Source: Planctomycetaceae bacterium
GTDB taxonomy: Bacteria; Planctomycetota; Planctomycetia; Pirellulales; Pirellulaceae
Reading direction: 5' to 3'
Length of the DNA stretch: 64,000 bases
Assembly: GCA_020638975.1 (NCBI GenBank)
Contig: JACKHN010000025.1
Location: 37,070-101,069, forward strand
Shown here: positions 17,159 through 25,696 of the stretch, one piece after another
Layout of the letters: every line of letters begins with the position of its first letter
Position numbering within the stretch: the stretch's first letter is position 1
Notes under the pieces: generated by a model
What the model was told of the DNA's origin: nothing
The model's database searches: none
Seen by the model: the letters and a program-made list of their open reading frames with translations, nothing else
Made by a program: the position numbers and the translations under genes

Positions 17159-18190
17159 TTAACCCACGCCGCTGTTGCCGCGCGGGCCAATCTTTTCCTC
17201 GACTTCAATCGCCTTGTGTCCCTTGTAAGCACCAGGTTTGGCGCGGAACTTAGTGACCCCTTCGACAGCGACGTCCAAAGACTGGTGGCAGTCGTGGTCG
17301 GTCGTAATGATATCGCCAACGCGAAGCCCGATTAAGTCTGCGGTTCGTATCGAACTTTCGGCAAGTGTCACGACAAGTTCGACGCGAGATCCATCCAGCC
17401 GGCTGCTGATCGTCTCAATCGTGCCAGTCGTTGCCCCAGCTCGCGAATAGCCGACCCAGCTATTCGCCGTGAGCTTGCTGCTGAAGCGTTCGATCGCATT
17501 AAAAGGAATGCACAAGTTCATCATGCCGCGAACGTCGCCAAGGGTCAGCTCGAAGCTGACGAGGACAACGACTTCATTCGGCGGCACGATCTGAACCAGT
17601 TGCGGATTGCTCTCGACTCGTTCGACGCTGATTTCAAGTTCGAGAACGTTCTCCCAGGCGCGTCGCAACTCGATCATGAAGAGCGCCGTAATCCGTGAGA
17701 CCAAACGCAACTCGATTTCGGTCAACGGACGACGCGCCAAGGGGCCCGATTGTTTGCCGCCTCCCAGCAGACGATCGATGATCGGGTACAGCACCGACGG
17801 GTTGATATCGAGAATCAGGTTGCCTTCAAGCGGTTCGGCCCGGAGTAGATTGAAGCAGGTTGGGTTCTCGAGGCTAAAGACGAATTCGCTGTAAGTCAGT
17901 TGATCGACGCTCGTAAGCTTGACCTCAACGATCGTCCGCAGCAGCGCCGACATTGCCGCTCCGAAGTTGCGTCCGAAGCCCTCGTGCAACGATTGCAGCG
18001 CCCGCATCTGCTCCTTGCCGACGCGCTCGGGCCGTTTGAAGTCGTAAGGCGTCACCTTCTCGCGCGAACGAGTTGACGTCGGTGTTTGACGAGCCGTTCG
18101 GGCGAGCGGCGATGTGGCTGCAGCTGCCGCCGGGTCCATAGCGCTGAGCAGGCTTTCGACTTCGTCTTGACTTAGGACTTCATCTGGCAT
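17159..18190 (-). CDS. fliM: Flagellar motor switch protein FliM
   Basis: This 343-residue protein of the flagellar C-ring binds CheY-P and sets rotation direction. The N-terminal CheY-binding peptide LSQDEVESLLSAM (6-18) is clear, followed by a Pro/Thr/Ser linker. The middle domain starts at PYDFKRPERVGKEQMRALQS, and the C-terminal SpoA domain includes LRVGDIITTDHDCHQSLDV. No other flagellar genes are nearby, so this fliM is isolated from its partners. It is followed by a repeat at the cstA side and preceded by an AT-rich inverted repeat. Confidence 0.94.
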   Translation of the reverse strand: MPDEVLSQDEVESLLSAMDPAAAAATSPLARTARQTPTSTRSREKVTPYDFKRPERVGKEQMRALQSLHEGFGRNFGAAMSALLRTIVEVKLTSVDQLTYSEFVFSLENPTCFNLLRAEPLEGNLILDINPSVLYPIIDRLLGGGKQSGPLARRPLTEIELRLVSRITALFMIELRRAWENVLELEISVERVESNPQLVQIVPPNEVVVLVSFELTLGDVRGMMNLCIPFNAIERFSSKLTANSWVGYSRAGATTGTIETISSRLDGSRVELVVTLAESSIRTADLIGLRVGDIITTDHDCHQSLDVAVEGVTKFRAKPGAYKGHKAIEVEEKIGPRGNSGVG

Positions 18191-18205
18191 CTGTCTCTCT
18201 CTCCA

Positions 18206-18276
18206 GAATTTAAGATTGGAGATTTTAGATTTCAGATTCTTCCATCTAAAATCCTAAATCTTAAATCTTAAATCCG
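18206..18276. repeat. AT-rich inverted repeat between proA and fliM
   Basis: AATTTAAGATTGGAGATTTT (from about 18207) pairs imperfectly with AAAATCCTAAATCTTAAAT (18248-18266). The TTAAATCTTAAATC unit is tandemly repeated in the right arm. It is much more AT-rich than the surrounding coding DNA and lies upstream of the fliM start. Confidence 0.75.
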
Positions 18277-18278
18277 CC

Positions 18279-19553
18279 TCATTCTCTTACGTGCCCATCG
18301 CCATACGCCACATACTTGTAACTGGTCAGCTCTTTTAAACCGCACGGGCCGCGTGCATGAAACTTGTCTGTGCTGATCCCGATCTCTGCACCTAATCCAA
18401 ACTGGCCGCCGTCATTGAATCTCGTACTCGCGTTGATCATGACTGCCGCGCTGTCGACGCTGGCCGCAAACCTTCGGGCGGTTGCCAAATCGTTGGTTAC
18501 AATCGCGTCGGTGTGATGCGATCCGTAGCGGTTGATGTGGGCAATCGCCTCACTAGCGGAGCCGACGACTTTCACCGAGATGATAGGTCCTAGAAACTCG
18601 GCGGCAAAATCCTCTTCGCTGGCCGGTGTTGCTTCCGAGACCAACTCGCATGTCTGCTCATCCCCGCGAATCTCGATGCCGTTGGCGATCAATGCCGCCG
18701 CCAAGCGTGGGAGGTATTCGGCTGCGACGTCGGCGTGAACGAGCAACGATTCGCACGCATTGCAGACTCCGAGCCGATGGCACTTGGAGTTTATGGTGAC
18801 CGCCTCGGCCATCTCGATATCAGCCGCAGCGTCTACATACACGTGACAATTGCCCTCAAAGTGTTTGATGACGGGCATCGTGGCTTCTTGGCTCACACGT
18901 CGGATCAGGCCTTCGCCGCCGCGCGGGATGGCCACATCGATTAGCTCGGACAACGACAGGAAGTGGCCGACCGCCTCGCGATCCGTCGTGCTAACAAGCT
19001 GAACTGCGTCGCTGGGCAATCCGAACTCGGTGGCCACTTCGTTCAGGATATCGACGATCGCTCGGCTCGAATGGGCCGCTTCCTTACCACCGCGTAAGAT
19101 CACCGCGTTGCCGCTCTTGATGCAAATCGCTGCAGCATCGGCGGTCACGTTCGGACGCGACTCGTAGATAAAAAACACGACACCCAGCGGCACACGAATC
19201 TTCGACACTTCCAAACCGTTCGGGCGAATCGAGGACTCGATCACTTCACCGATTGGATCGGGCAGCGCGGCAACTTCCTCTAGCCCAGCTGCGACACCGT
19301 CAATCCGATCGGGGGTCAGACGCAGGCGATCAACCTGAGCATCGGTGAGCCCGTACCCAGGAGCAGCCTTCAGATCTTGCTCGTTCGCGGCGATCAGTTC
19401 CGCTTGGCGCTCACGCAGTCGGCGAGCCGACTCCTTCAGCCAATTGTTCTTCGCTGCACCATTCACGATCGCCAACTCGGCGGAGGCAGCTTTTGCTCGC
19501 CTTGCCGTGTCGACACAGTAGGCTTTCAGTTCTTGCTTTTCAACGACGGACAT
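18279..19553 (-). CDS. proA: Glutamate-5-semialdehyde dehydrogenase (gamma-glutamyl phosphate reductase)
   Basis: This 424-residue NADPH-dependent enzyme performs the second step of proline synthesis, reducing gamma-glutamyl phosphate. Family motifs are present: GVVFFIYESRPNVTADAAAI (about 124-143), KSGNAVILRGGKEA, and the catalytic cysteine region CHRLGVCNACESLLVH near 260. The C-terminal FGLGAEIGISTDKFHARGPC is diagnostic. proB is not in the window. Confidence 0.96.
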   Translation of the reverse strand: MSVVEKQELKAYCVDTARRAKAASAELAIVNGAAKNNWLKESARRLRERQAELIAANEQDLKAAPGYGLTDAQVDRLRLTPDRIDGVAAGLEEVAALPDPIGEVIESSIRPNGLEVSKIRVPLGVVFFIYESRPNVTADAAAICIKSGNAVILRGGKEAAHSSRAIVDILNEVATEFGLPSDAVQLVSTTDREAVGHFLSLSELIDVAIPRGGEGLIRRVSQEATMPVIKHFEGNCHVYVDAAADIEMAEAVTINSKCHRLGVCNACESLLVHADVAAEYLPRLAAALIANGIEIRGDEQTCELVSEATPASEEDFAAEFLGPIISVKVVGSASEAIAHINRYGSHHTDAIVTNDLATARRFAASVDSAAVMINASTRFNDGGQFGLGAEIGISTDKFHARGPCGLKELTSYKYVAYGDGHVRE

Positions 19554-19712
19554 GCGGACTCACTCAATGCATCAAACTGTCGAGACAATTCACGGGAGTA
19601 TCGGCCAAACCTTGACCTGAGTCAATCTCACTCGCGACCTAAACGACGTGTTAGCCTGGCCCGTAAGTCACGATATGCGATCGCGTTAGGCTCGCGTGAT
19701 AGCGGGCAACGG

Positions 19713-20618
19713 TTAGATACTGTCAAGCTGAAATGGTTCGCCGTCGATACCGCCAACCGCCGCGAACAGCTGCAGTGCTTGCGTGGTTTCAGCGACGTCA
19801 TGCACTCGAATTATTTGGACACCTTGCAGGGCGAGTGCCACCGAGATTCCCAACGTGGCCGCCGTGCGATCAGCTTCCTTGTCGCCCAAAAGCTTACCGA
19901 TAAAGCCTTTCCTGGAATGACCGACCAGCAGCGGACACCCCAGATCCAGGAAGCGGTGGCAGTTCGTCAGCAGTGTCAGATTGTGTTGATGCGTCTTTCC
20001 GAAGCCAATGCCGGGATCGAGACAGATCCGGTCGTCGGCAATTCCTGCCGCAAGCAAACTGTCGCGACGAGCAGCTAGATAGCGATGGATGTCGGCAACA
20101 ACATCGCGGTAAGTCGGTGCATCCTGCATCGTCTGGGGAGTGCCTTGCATATGCATGACACACACGCCGACACCGCTCTCCGCGGCGAGCTGGATCATGC
20201 GGGCATCGCCTTCGAGACCCGTGATATCGTTGATGATCTCGACGCCTGCGGCGATTGCCTCCCGAGCAACGATCTCCTTGGAGGTATCGATCGAGATGGG
20301 AATCGCAACCTGCTCGCTGATGGCTTCGATCACCGGGACGACGCGCCGCAATTCTTCGTCGGCTGTCACGGGAGTCGAATAGGGACGCGTGCTTTCACCA
20401 CCGATATCGAGGATGTCGGCACCTGCTTCGACCAGACGGAGTGCCTGATCGATTGCGGCTTGCGCGTCGAAAAAGCGGTTCCCGTCCGAGAAGCTATCGG
20501 GAGTCACATTGAGGATCCCCATCACAGCAGGCAGCGGGCCGAAGGTCAGTTCGCGAGTGCGCAGCCGCCAACGCTCTGCTCGCTTGTCGTTCTGGGATCG
20601 GGCCGTCGAATCAGTCAT
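19713..20618 (-). CDS. folP: Dihydropteroate synthase
   Basis: This 301-residue TIM-barrel enzyme of folate synthesis joins p-aminobenzoate to dihydropterin pyrophosphate. It carries the two family signatures: MGILNVTPDSFSDG (about 33-46) and DILDIGGESTRPYS (about 70-83). GIGFGKTHQHNLTLL and GHSRKGFIGKLLG are also present. ATG at 20618 is preferred over the upstream frame extension to 20678 because the latter overlaps lptE. It is the last gene of the minus-strand run recO-bamD-lptE-folP. Confidence 0.95.
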   Translation of the reverse strand: MTDSTARSQNDKRAERWRLRTRELTFGPLPAVMGILNVTPDSFSDGNRFFDAQAAIDQALRLVEAGADILDIGGESTRPYSTPVTADEELRRVVPVIEAISEQVAIPISIDTSKEIVAREAIAAGVEIINDITGLEGDARMIQLAAESGVGVCVMHMQGTPQTMQDAPTYRDVVADIHRYLAARRDSLLAAGIADDRICLDPGIGFGKTHQHNLTLLTNCHRFLDLGCPLLVGHSRKGFIGKLLGDKEADRTAATLGISVALALQGVQIIRVHDVAETTQALQLFAAVGGIDGEPFQLDSI

Positions 20619-20637
20619 CGCAATGCTCGACCTGAGT

Positions 20638-21171
20638 CTACCAACGGCTTTCCATTTGCGAAACGATCTGTTCGGCAAGACGCTGGATCGCTTCCTGATG
20701 CGCGGAAGCGACGGATTGCCCGCCTTCAGGCGTGAAATCGGCGGTTTGCGCGACGGAGAATTCGAGCGGTGTGAAATTGAATTGCGAGTTCTGCATCAGA
20801 AACTCGCCGCGTCGATCGTACCAATTGACCTGCACGGCCAAGTCGGCTTCGATATTGCGAGGGATGTCGTCGACTTGTTCTGCGACGACGCGTTTCGTCT
20901 CGGTCGTGATGCGAGCCGTGAGAACGCTGTCCGCATCGGGGCGATGCACGACTTTATAAGGCGTCTTCAGTTCGATCTCTTTGACGACGGCTTCGGTTAA
21001 CCTCTCGCCAAGGTTTCGCCGTAAGCTATCGGACTCGAACATCGGTACGTAGACCGTGTGAATGTCTGGCCGATAGAGCGAACGTGTGCCGATTTGATAG
21101 CCGGCGCAGCCTGTCGCCATCGCGACGAAGACGGCCGTGATTAGCAAGCCAATTTGCGAGCTTCGTGGCAC
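20638..21171 (-). CDS. lptE: LptE-like outer-membrane lipoprotein
   Basis: This 177-residue lipoprotein has a signal peptide ending in the lipobox MATGC (lipidated Cys22). The mature start GYQIGTRSLYRPDIHTVYVP is typical of the LptE family, which plugs LptD during lipopolysaccharide insertion in the outer membrane. The rest alternates charged and hydrophobic residues as expected for the beta-alpha fold. It lies five bases downstream of the BamD-like gene. Its presence together with a BamD-like protein supports a Gram-negative-type outer membrane in this organism. The function rests on family resemblance. Confidence 0.8.
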   Translation of the reverse strand: MPRSSQIGLLITAVFVAMATGCAGYQIGTRSLYRPDIHTVYVPMFESDSLRRNLGERLTEAVVKEIELKTPYKVVHRPDADSVLTARITTETKRVVAEQVDDIPRNIEADLAVQVNWYDRRGEFLMQNSQFNFTPLEFSVAQTADFTPEGGQSVASAHQEAIQRLAEQIVSQMESRW

Positions 21172-21176
21172 AACTG

Positions 21177-22463
21177 CTACCTCCGCAACGTTGGCGTGCC
21201 GCTGCTGCTGGCGTTCATCAACGTTTTGACTTCATCGTCCTCGGGGAACATTGCGACCAGCCATCCCAGCGGTTGTTCTGGCACATCCGGCTCGCCGCCA
21301 ATCTCTCGAAGGCGTTGACGTGCACGTTCGCCAAAGGGCGTGTCTGGGTATTCCGCAGCGAGGCTCGTTAAGTAGTGCTTGGCGGCACCATATTCCGCAC
21401 GACGATCAAAACGCTTGGCCATCAACCAGTCACGTTCAGCCTTCAGGTAGCGAATTCGAGCCGCCTCGCGATCGAGGTACTCGCGTTCTTGCTGGGCCTC
21501 GACGGGAAATTGCTTACGAATTTGGTCGACGAGTTTTTCCGCCCCGTTGAGGGCGTCAGCAGAGTAGTCGGGCCCTTGGTAAGCTTCCAGCTTCGCCTTT
21601 AAGCCAAGAAAGTGTGCTTGGAATTGATGCTCGCTGCTCGGAAACGTCTTGCGGAGGTCGGCGTAGTACTCGTCGGCCTTCATGAACTTGCCGGCGGCAA
21701 AGTTGGCGTTGCCTAACGCCAGTGTGGCGTCGTCGGCTAACTTGCCAGTTGGGTCGTCGAGTCGAATTCGATCGAAGACTCGCATTGCGTGCCCAAAGGC
21801 ATCACGAGTTGGGGCGGCTTCGTCGATGAGATTCAATTCATAGAACGCCATCGGATCTTTCCGATGCATCTCTAGCCAATACTGCGCAATCGCGAAGCGG
21901 CGCGGCTGCACAGCGTCGATGTACTTCGAATTCGGAAACTTCTTCAGCAGCATCTCATAGTTCGTTTCCGCGTCCCAGTAATAGTCGGCAAAGAACGAAC
22001 TCTCACCCGCCATGTAGTACGCGTCTTGCTCTAACTCGGAGTCGGGCCATTTCTTGGCAGCGCTCACGAAAGTCTTGGCGGCGGTCGCGAATTGGTCGCG
22101 AACGTCAGCGTTGGGGTTCTGGAGTTTTTGTTGCGCAGCGGCATCGTAGGCTTGCTGCGCCTGGACGTACAATTGCTTCGCCTCAGGTGGCTTGGGACCG
22201 TTTCCGGTCAGAGTGCGTACCGTCGAGCCGATTCGTTCCGGCGCAAAGTCGCTCACCGTCAAGCCATCATCGGGCGGAAGCTCCTCGGTATATTGAGCCG
22301 CCTCGACAGGTGAACTGCCACCTGCCAGCTCTTGGCGGGTGCGTTCGTAGTTCGCCAACGCGCTGTCGCGCGGCTTCATCAACGAGCAGCCTGTCGCCAC
22401 GACAAACAAGTGTGCGGCCGCTAGCAGCGACAGTGTAGGTATGACTCGTTGCATCAGCGACAT
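21177..22463 (-). CDS. BamD-like outer-membrane assembly lipoprotein (TPR)
   Basis: This lipoprotein of 428 residues has the lipobox VVATGC (Cys26). Repeated helical TPR-type units run through the protein, such as AKTFVSAAKKWPDSELEQDA, NYEMLLKKFPNSKYIDAVQP and KHYLTSLAAEYPDTPFGERA. BamD holds the BAM machine together for beta-barrel insertion; this protein is longer than the usual 245 residues, so it may be a BamD/YbgF-like variant. ATG at 22463 or 22454 (AAGG at a better distance) are both possible. The frame runs open to 22664, but that overlaps recO. Confidence 0.78.
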   Translation of the reverse strand: MSLMQRVIPTLSLLAAAHLFVVATGCSLMKPRDSALANYERTRQELAGGSSPVEAAQYTEELPPDDGLTVSDFAPERIGSTVRTLTGNGPKPPEAKQLYVQAQQAYDAAAQQKLQNPNADVRDQFATAAKTFVSAAKKWPDSELEQDAYYMAGESSFFADYYWDAETNYEMLLKKFPNSKYIDAVQPRRFAIAQYWLEMHRKDPMAFYELNLIDEAAPTRDAFGHAMRVFDRIRLDDPTGKLADDATLALGNANFAAGKFMKADEYYADLRKTFPSSEHQFQAHFLGLKAKLEAYQGPDYSADALNGAEKLVDQIRKQFPVEAQQEREYLDREAARIRYLKAERDWLMAKRFDRRAEYGAAKHYLTSLAAEYPDTPFGERARQRLREIGGEPDVPEQPLGWLVAMFPEDDEVKTLMNASSSGTPTLRR

Positions 22464-22537
22464 CCTTGTCGAAGGTCCGTCTTCATTTCTATTGGTGCCC
22501 GAAAAACCTGCACGCGGCGTGAAAAACTGGCTCCAAG

Positions 22538-23290
22538 CTATTCCGCGAGCACTCCCAGGTATCGGTGCATGCGAGGCTTCCGTCCCAACAAATTCGCTAA
22601 GTAGTGGTTCAATACGCCACGCAGCTCCCCGCGTAAACCCCGATCTAGCTCCATACGTCGCCACGAATCATTTGGGTCGGAAAAACATCGAAACGCCCGA
22701 ATCACACCAGCACTCACACTCACTACTTGCCTTTGTCCGACGCGGCACTGCGGACACAACACACCGCCAGCCAACTGACCGAACGCAATTCGCCCTTCCA
22801 TTGACAGTTCGTTACCACACCCGACACAACGATCGAACGATGGCAGATGTCCCACTTCATGCAGCGCAATCATCTCGAATCGCAGGACGGTCGTCGCGAC
22901 ATCGCAAGCGTCGTCCAATTCGATTAAAGTTTGATTCGCAGCTTGAAACAGCTGTGGATGTGGATCACCGTCATCGGTCAGATCTTGCAAAAGCTCCGCC
23001 ACGTAGTAACCCGCATAGAGATGAGAGAGGTTGCGAGTCGCTGCGCGAAACCGCCGCTCGAGCTTTGCTTCAGTAAGCAAGTCGAGAGCGTCGGAGGATT
23101 TGTGGAGGAACACTATGCGACAGACGGCAAGCAGGTCAAGAGCAGCCTCGAACGGGCCCTTGGGCCGACGAGCGCCTTTGGCCAGCGCCGAGATCTTGCC
23201 AAAGTCCTCTGTAAACAGCGTCGCGATCACACTCGTTTCCGAAAACTCGACAAGACGCAAGACGATCGCGAGAGACTTTTCAGTTGACAC
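22538..23290 (-). CDS. recO: DNA repair protein RecO
   Basis: This 250-residue protein loads RecA together with RecR during gap repair. The N-terminal OB fold begins with AIVLRLVEFSETSVIATLFT. ISALAKGARRPKGPFEAAL follows, and the C-terminal zinc site uses CVGCG and CPQC (about 165-205). The length and order match RecO. It is the first gene of a minus-strand run with bamD-, lptE- and folP-like genes, and lies 30 bases downstream of the MoxR gene. Confidence 0.93.
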   Translation of the reverse strand: MSTEKSLAIVLRLVEFSETSVIATLFTEDFGKISALAKGARRPKGPFEAALDLLAVCRIVFLHKSSDALDLLTEAKLERRFRAATRNLSHLYAGYYVAELLQDLTDDGDPHPQLFQAANQTLIELDDACDVATTVLRFEMIALHEVGHLPSFDRCVGCGNELSMEGRIAFGQLAGGVLCPQCRVGQRQVVSVSAGVIRAFRCFSDPNDSWRRMELDRGLRGELRGVLNHYLANLLGRKPRMHRYLGVLAE

Positions 23291-23320
23291 GGGCGCGCTG
23301 CTAGCGGGTTAACGAACGAA

Positions 23321-24325
23321 TCAAAGTAGGTCGTGTTCAGGCTCGCCACTCTCGGTAACCTCGTATAGCAATCGTTTGATCACGCGATCGACGGTCACCC
23401 CAGAGGAGCGGGCGTTACGGTTCGTGATGATGCGATGCCTCAAGATCGCATGGGCGACGGCGCGGACGTCGTCGCCGGATACTTGCTCGCGCCCGTAAAT
23501 AGCGGCACGGACTTTGGCGGCGAGCGTGAGATGATGCGTCGCGCGTGGTCCAGCGCCGAAATCCACCCACTCGTAAATGAAGTCGGGTGTCTCCCCTTCG
23601 TGTATCCGAGTGGAACGCACGAGTCGGAGAATGTAATTCACGATCTCAGGGGTGGCTTCAACTTGTCGAACCAATTGCCGAAACGTGAGCAATTCATCGA
23701 TTGCCACGACTTGCTCCAGAGGTTCTTGTGACCCGGTCGACAAAGTTGTTGCAAGCTGGAATTCTTCGGCTTCGTCGGGGTAAGCGATTTTGATTTTGAG
23801 CATGAAGCGGTCGTCATGATATTCGTCCGCGACCGTTCGCTCGGCGTTGTTCTCGTGTCCGTCGTGGATCGGATACTGTGTCGCGACGATCATGAACGGT
23901 TCCGACAAAGCGTGCCGGCGACCGTCCAAGACAACCTGCCGCTCTTGGATCGCTTGTTGAATCAACGCGTCGGAGCGTGGCGGCAATCGCTCAACATCGG
24001 CGACTAGGACTATGTTCGCGAATAGCGGTCCGGGAACTTCGAGATGGCCTTTCGGCTGTGCCCCCAGTCCAACGAGGTCGTTCGGTGTGAGATCGGGTGT
24101 ACTGCGAATTTGATCGAAAGTCAGCCCTGTCACTCGCGCGAAACTCGCCGTCGCTAACGTCTTTGCTGTGCCGGGAGGTGCCTCCAGCAAGCAATGGCCA
24201 CCGGCCAGCAGCGCGATCATAAGCTGTTCTACGAGCGCATCACAGCCGACCAGGCATTTTGCCAGTTCGCCGCGAACTTGCTCGAACGCGGACTGAACCA
24301 GGGAAAACTCTGAATGATTGCTCAT
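23321..24325 (-). CDS. MoxR-family AAA+ ATPase
   Basis: This 334-residue AAA+ protein has Walker A APPGTAKT (49-56). Walker B-like LVADVERLPPRSDALIQQAI and the sensor stretch FMIVATQYPIHDGHENNAER follow. MoxR ATPases act as chaperones, usually with a VWA or DUF58 protein, in maturation of enzymes or the envelope. No DUF58 or VWA partner is next to it, which is unusual. The C-terminal lid (VRAVAHAILRHRIITN) is intact. It is followed on the same strand by recO. Confidence 0.9.
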   Translation of the reverse strand: MSNHSEFSLVQSAFEQVRGELAKCLVGCDALVEQLMIALLAGGHCLLEAPPGTAKTLATASFARVTGLTFDQIRSTPDLTPNDLVGLGAQPKGHLEVPGPLFANIVLVADVERLPPRSDALIQQAIQERQVVLDGRRHALSEPFMIVATQYPIHDGHENNAERTVADEYHDDRFMLKIKIAYPDEAEEFQLATTLSTGSQEPLEQVVAIDELLTFRQLVRQVEATPEIVNYILRLVRSTRIHEGETPDFIYEWVDFGAGPRATHHLTLAAKVRAAIYGREQVSGDDVRAVAHAILRHRIITNRNARSSGVTVDRVIKRLLYEVTESGEPEHDLL

Positions 24326-24414
24326 GCATGTGTCGCCTGACGGCTCAACTCATCGGTCTCGACAACGGATGCCTTCACGAGAATATCAGAGGCGCAACGA
24401 CAAGTGTGACGAAA

Positions 24415-24882
24415 TTAGAGGTATTCGTCGTCGTCATCATCGTCGTCGTCATCTTCCGGCGGGGGTGCATCGAGATCTTTCTCCATAAAAACTCGATTGC
24501 CCTTTTCGTTGTACTCGACCGTCGTCATGAACGTCTTCATGAGCATCAGGCCACGCCCGGAGGGCAATTCGAGATTCTCTTCGAGCGTTGGGTCGGGGAC
24601 GTCGTTTGGATTGAAACCGTCGCCCTCGTCCTCGATGACGATTTGCAAGATCTTTGCATTGAAGTGAAACTCTACGGTCACAAACTTTTCGGGATTACGC
24701 TGGTTGCCGTGCTTGATGGCGTTCATCAACGCCTCCTCCACGGCCAGATGGATCCCGAACGTGTGCTCTTCGCCCCACCCATTCTCGCCCAAGTTGGTCA
24801 GAATCTCGTCAAGAATCTGACGAGCGTCACCCGTGTCACTGGGTGTCTTCCATTCTTTCGAGCAAATCCAATCGTGTGACAT
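24415..24882 (-). CDS. RsbW-like ATP-binding anti-sigma factor / serine kinase with poly-Asp tail
   Basis: This 155-residue GHKL kinase has the N box EEALMNAIKHGN (49-60), the G1 box EDEGDGFNPNDVP (about 83-95) and the G2 box SGRGLMLMKTFM (about 107-118). RsbW/SpoIIAB kinases phosphorylate STAS antagonists and bind sigma factors. The C-terminus is odd: PPPED, then a run of nine Asp encoded by GAT/GAC triplets, then EYL, a simple-sequence tail that could bind metal or vary in length. A STAS protein lies just upstream, and a SpoIIE-type phosphatase is at 28818-30014, forming a probable partner-switching set. Confidence 0.9.
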   Translation of the reverse strand: MSHDWICSKEWKTPSDTGDARQILDEILTNLGENGWGEEHTFGIHLAVEEALMNAIKHGNQRNPEKFVTVEFHFNAKILQIVIEDEGDGFNPNDVPDPTLEENLELPSGRGLMLMKTFMTTVEYNEKGNRVFMEKDLDAPPPEDDDDDDDDDEYL

Positions 24883-25108
24883 TAGTTTAATGCAACGCCT
24901 GTATCGCGATACTCTCCAAGATTGGCTCGCCCGCCACGCCCGGTGACCGGTGCTCCGCTAGATTGCGGGATGAAAGGCTCGACAAGTGAAGACTTTACAC
25001 TGTTTAGATCGACACTCAATGCCCCAATCCGCGAGGCACAACTACTTTTAACAGAATCCCGCCGAAATGACACCCACACGTTTAGGGGAGCCAATATTTC
25101 CTTATGAT

Positions 25109-25462
25109 TCAGAATGCGGCCAGACCTTCTTGTTCTGAATTCGAGATGCTGAAAAGCTGGTCTAGTCGGGTGATCGCAAACACTTCTTTGATTTCTTGGC
25201 GGAGATCGCACAAGACAAGCTTGCCACCGCTCGACTTCACCTTCTTGTCCAAAATGATCAGCTTATTCAACGCGGCACTCGAAAGGAATTCGACTCCCGT
25301 AAAGTTCAGCAGCAAGTTTTTGAGATGATCGGCCTCGACCAAGGCAAACAATTCGTCCCCGAGTTCTTCGATATTTGAGGCGTCCAGGATTCGCCGATCA
25401 ACGAACCGCACCACAGAAACGCCGCCAACTTTGGAAACATCGAGACGATGATGACTGGCCAT
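25109..25462 (-). CDS. STAS-domain anti-sigma factor antagonist
   Basis: This 117-residue STAS protein of the RsbV/SpoIIAA type shows VSKVGGVSVVRFVDRRILDA (9-28) and LLLNFTGVEFLSSAALNKLI (about 50-69). The Ser in SSAALNK is at the usual phosphorylated position. In partner switching the unphosphorylated form binds the RsbW-like kinase and frees the regulator. It is encoded 226 bases upstream of that kinase on the same strand; I saw no terminator in the gap, so the two may be co-transcribed. Confidence 0.92.
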   Translation of the reverse strand: MASHHRLDVSKVGGVSVVRFVDRRILDASNIEELGDELFALVEADHLKNLLLNFTGVEFLSSAALNKLIILDKKVKSSGGKLVLCDLRQEIKEVFAITRLDQLFSISNSEQEGLAAF

Positions 25463-25696
25463 GGGTCCATTCCTGACGCAAGGCGTCCTGAGTTGAAAGA
25501 AGTTGGGTCCAACGTCGCGGAGTCCATGATATTCCTCCGTTTCACGGTGTCAACCAAGTCACGTACGCTTGGCGAAATATCATTGGATTCGTGACAAATA
25601 AATACCCATCGCGTCGGGTCTCGATTTCTTGTGAAGTTGTCATACAGTTCGGCCAGCGATCTTGTTGGAATCCGGTTTTGACATGGTCCGAACGAC

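Noticed and set aside
18206..18276. AT-rich inverted repeat as a terminator for fliM or proA
   Set aside because: It is upstream of the fliM start and after it no T-tract follows a GC-rich stem; it looks like an interspersed repeat.
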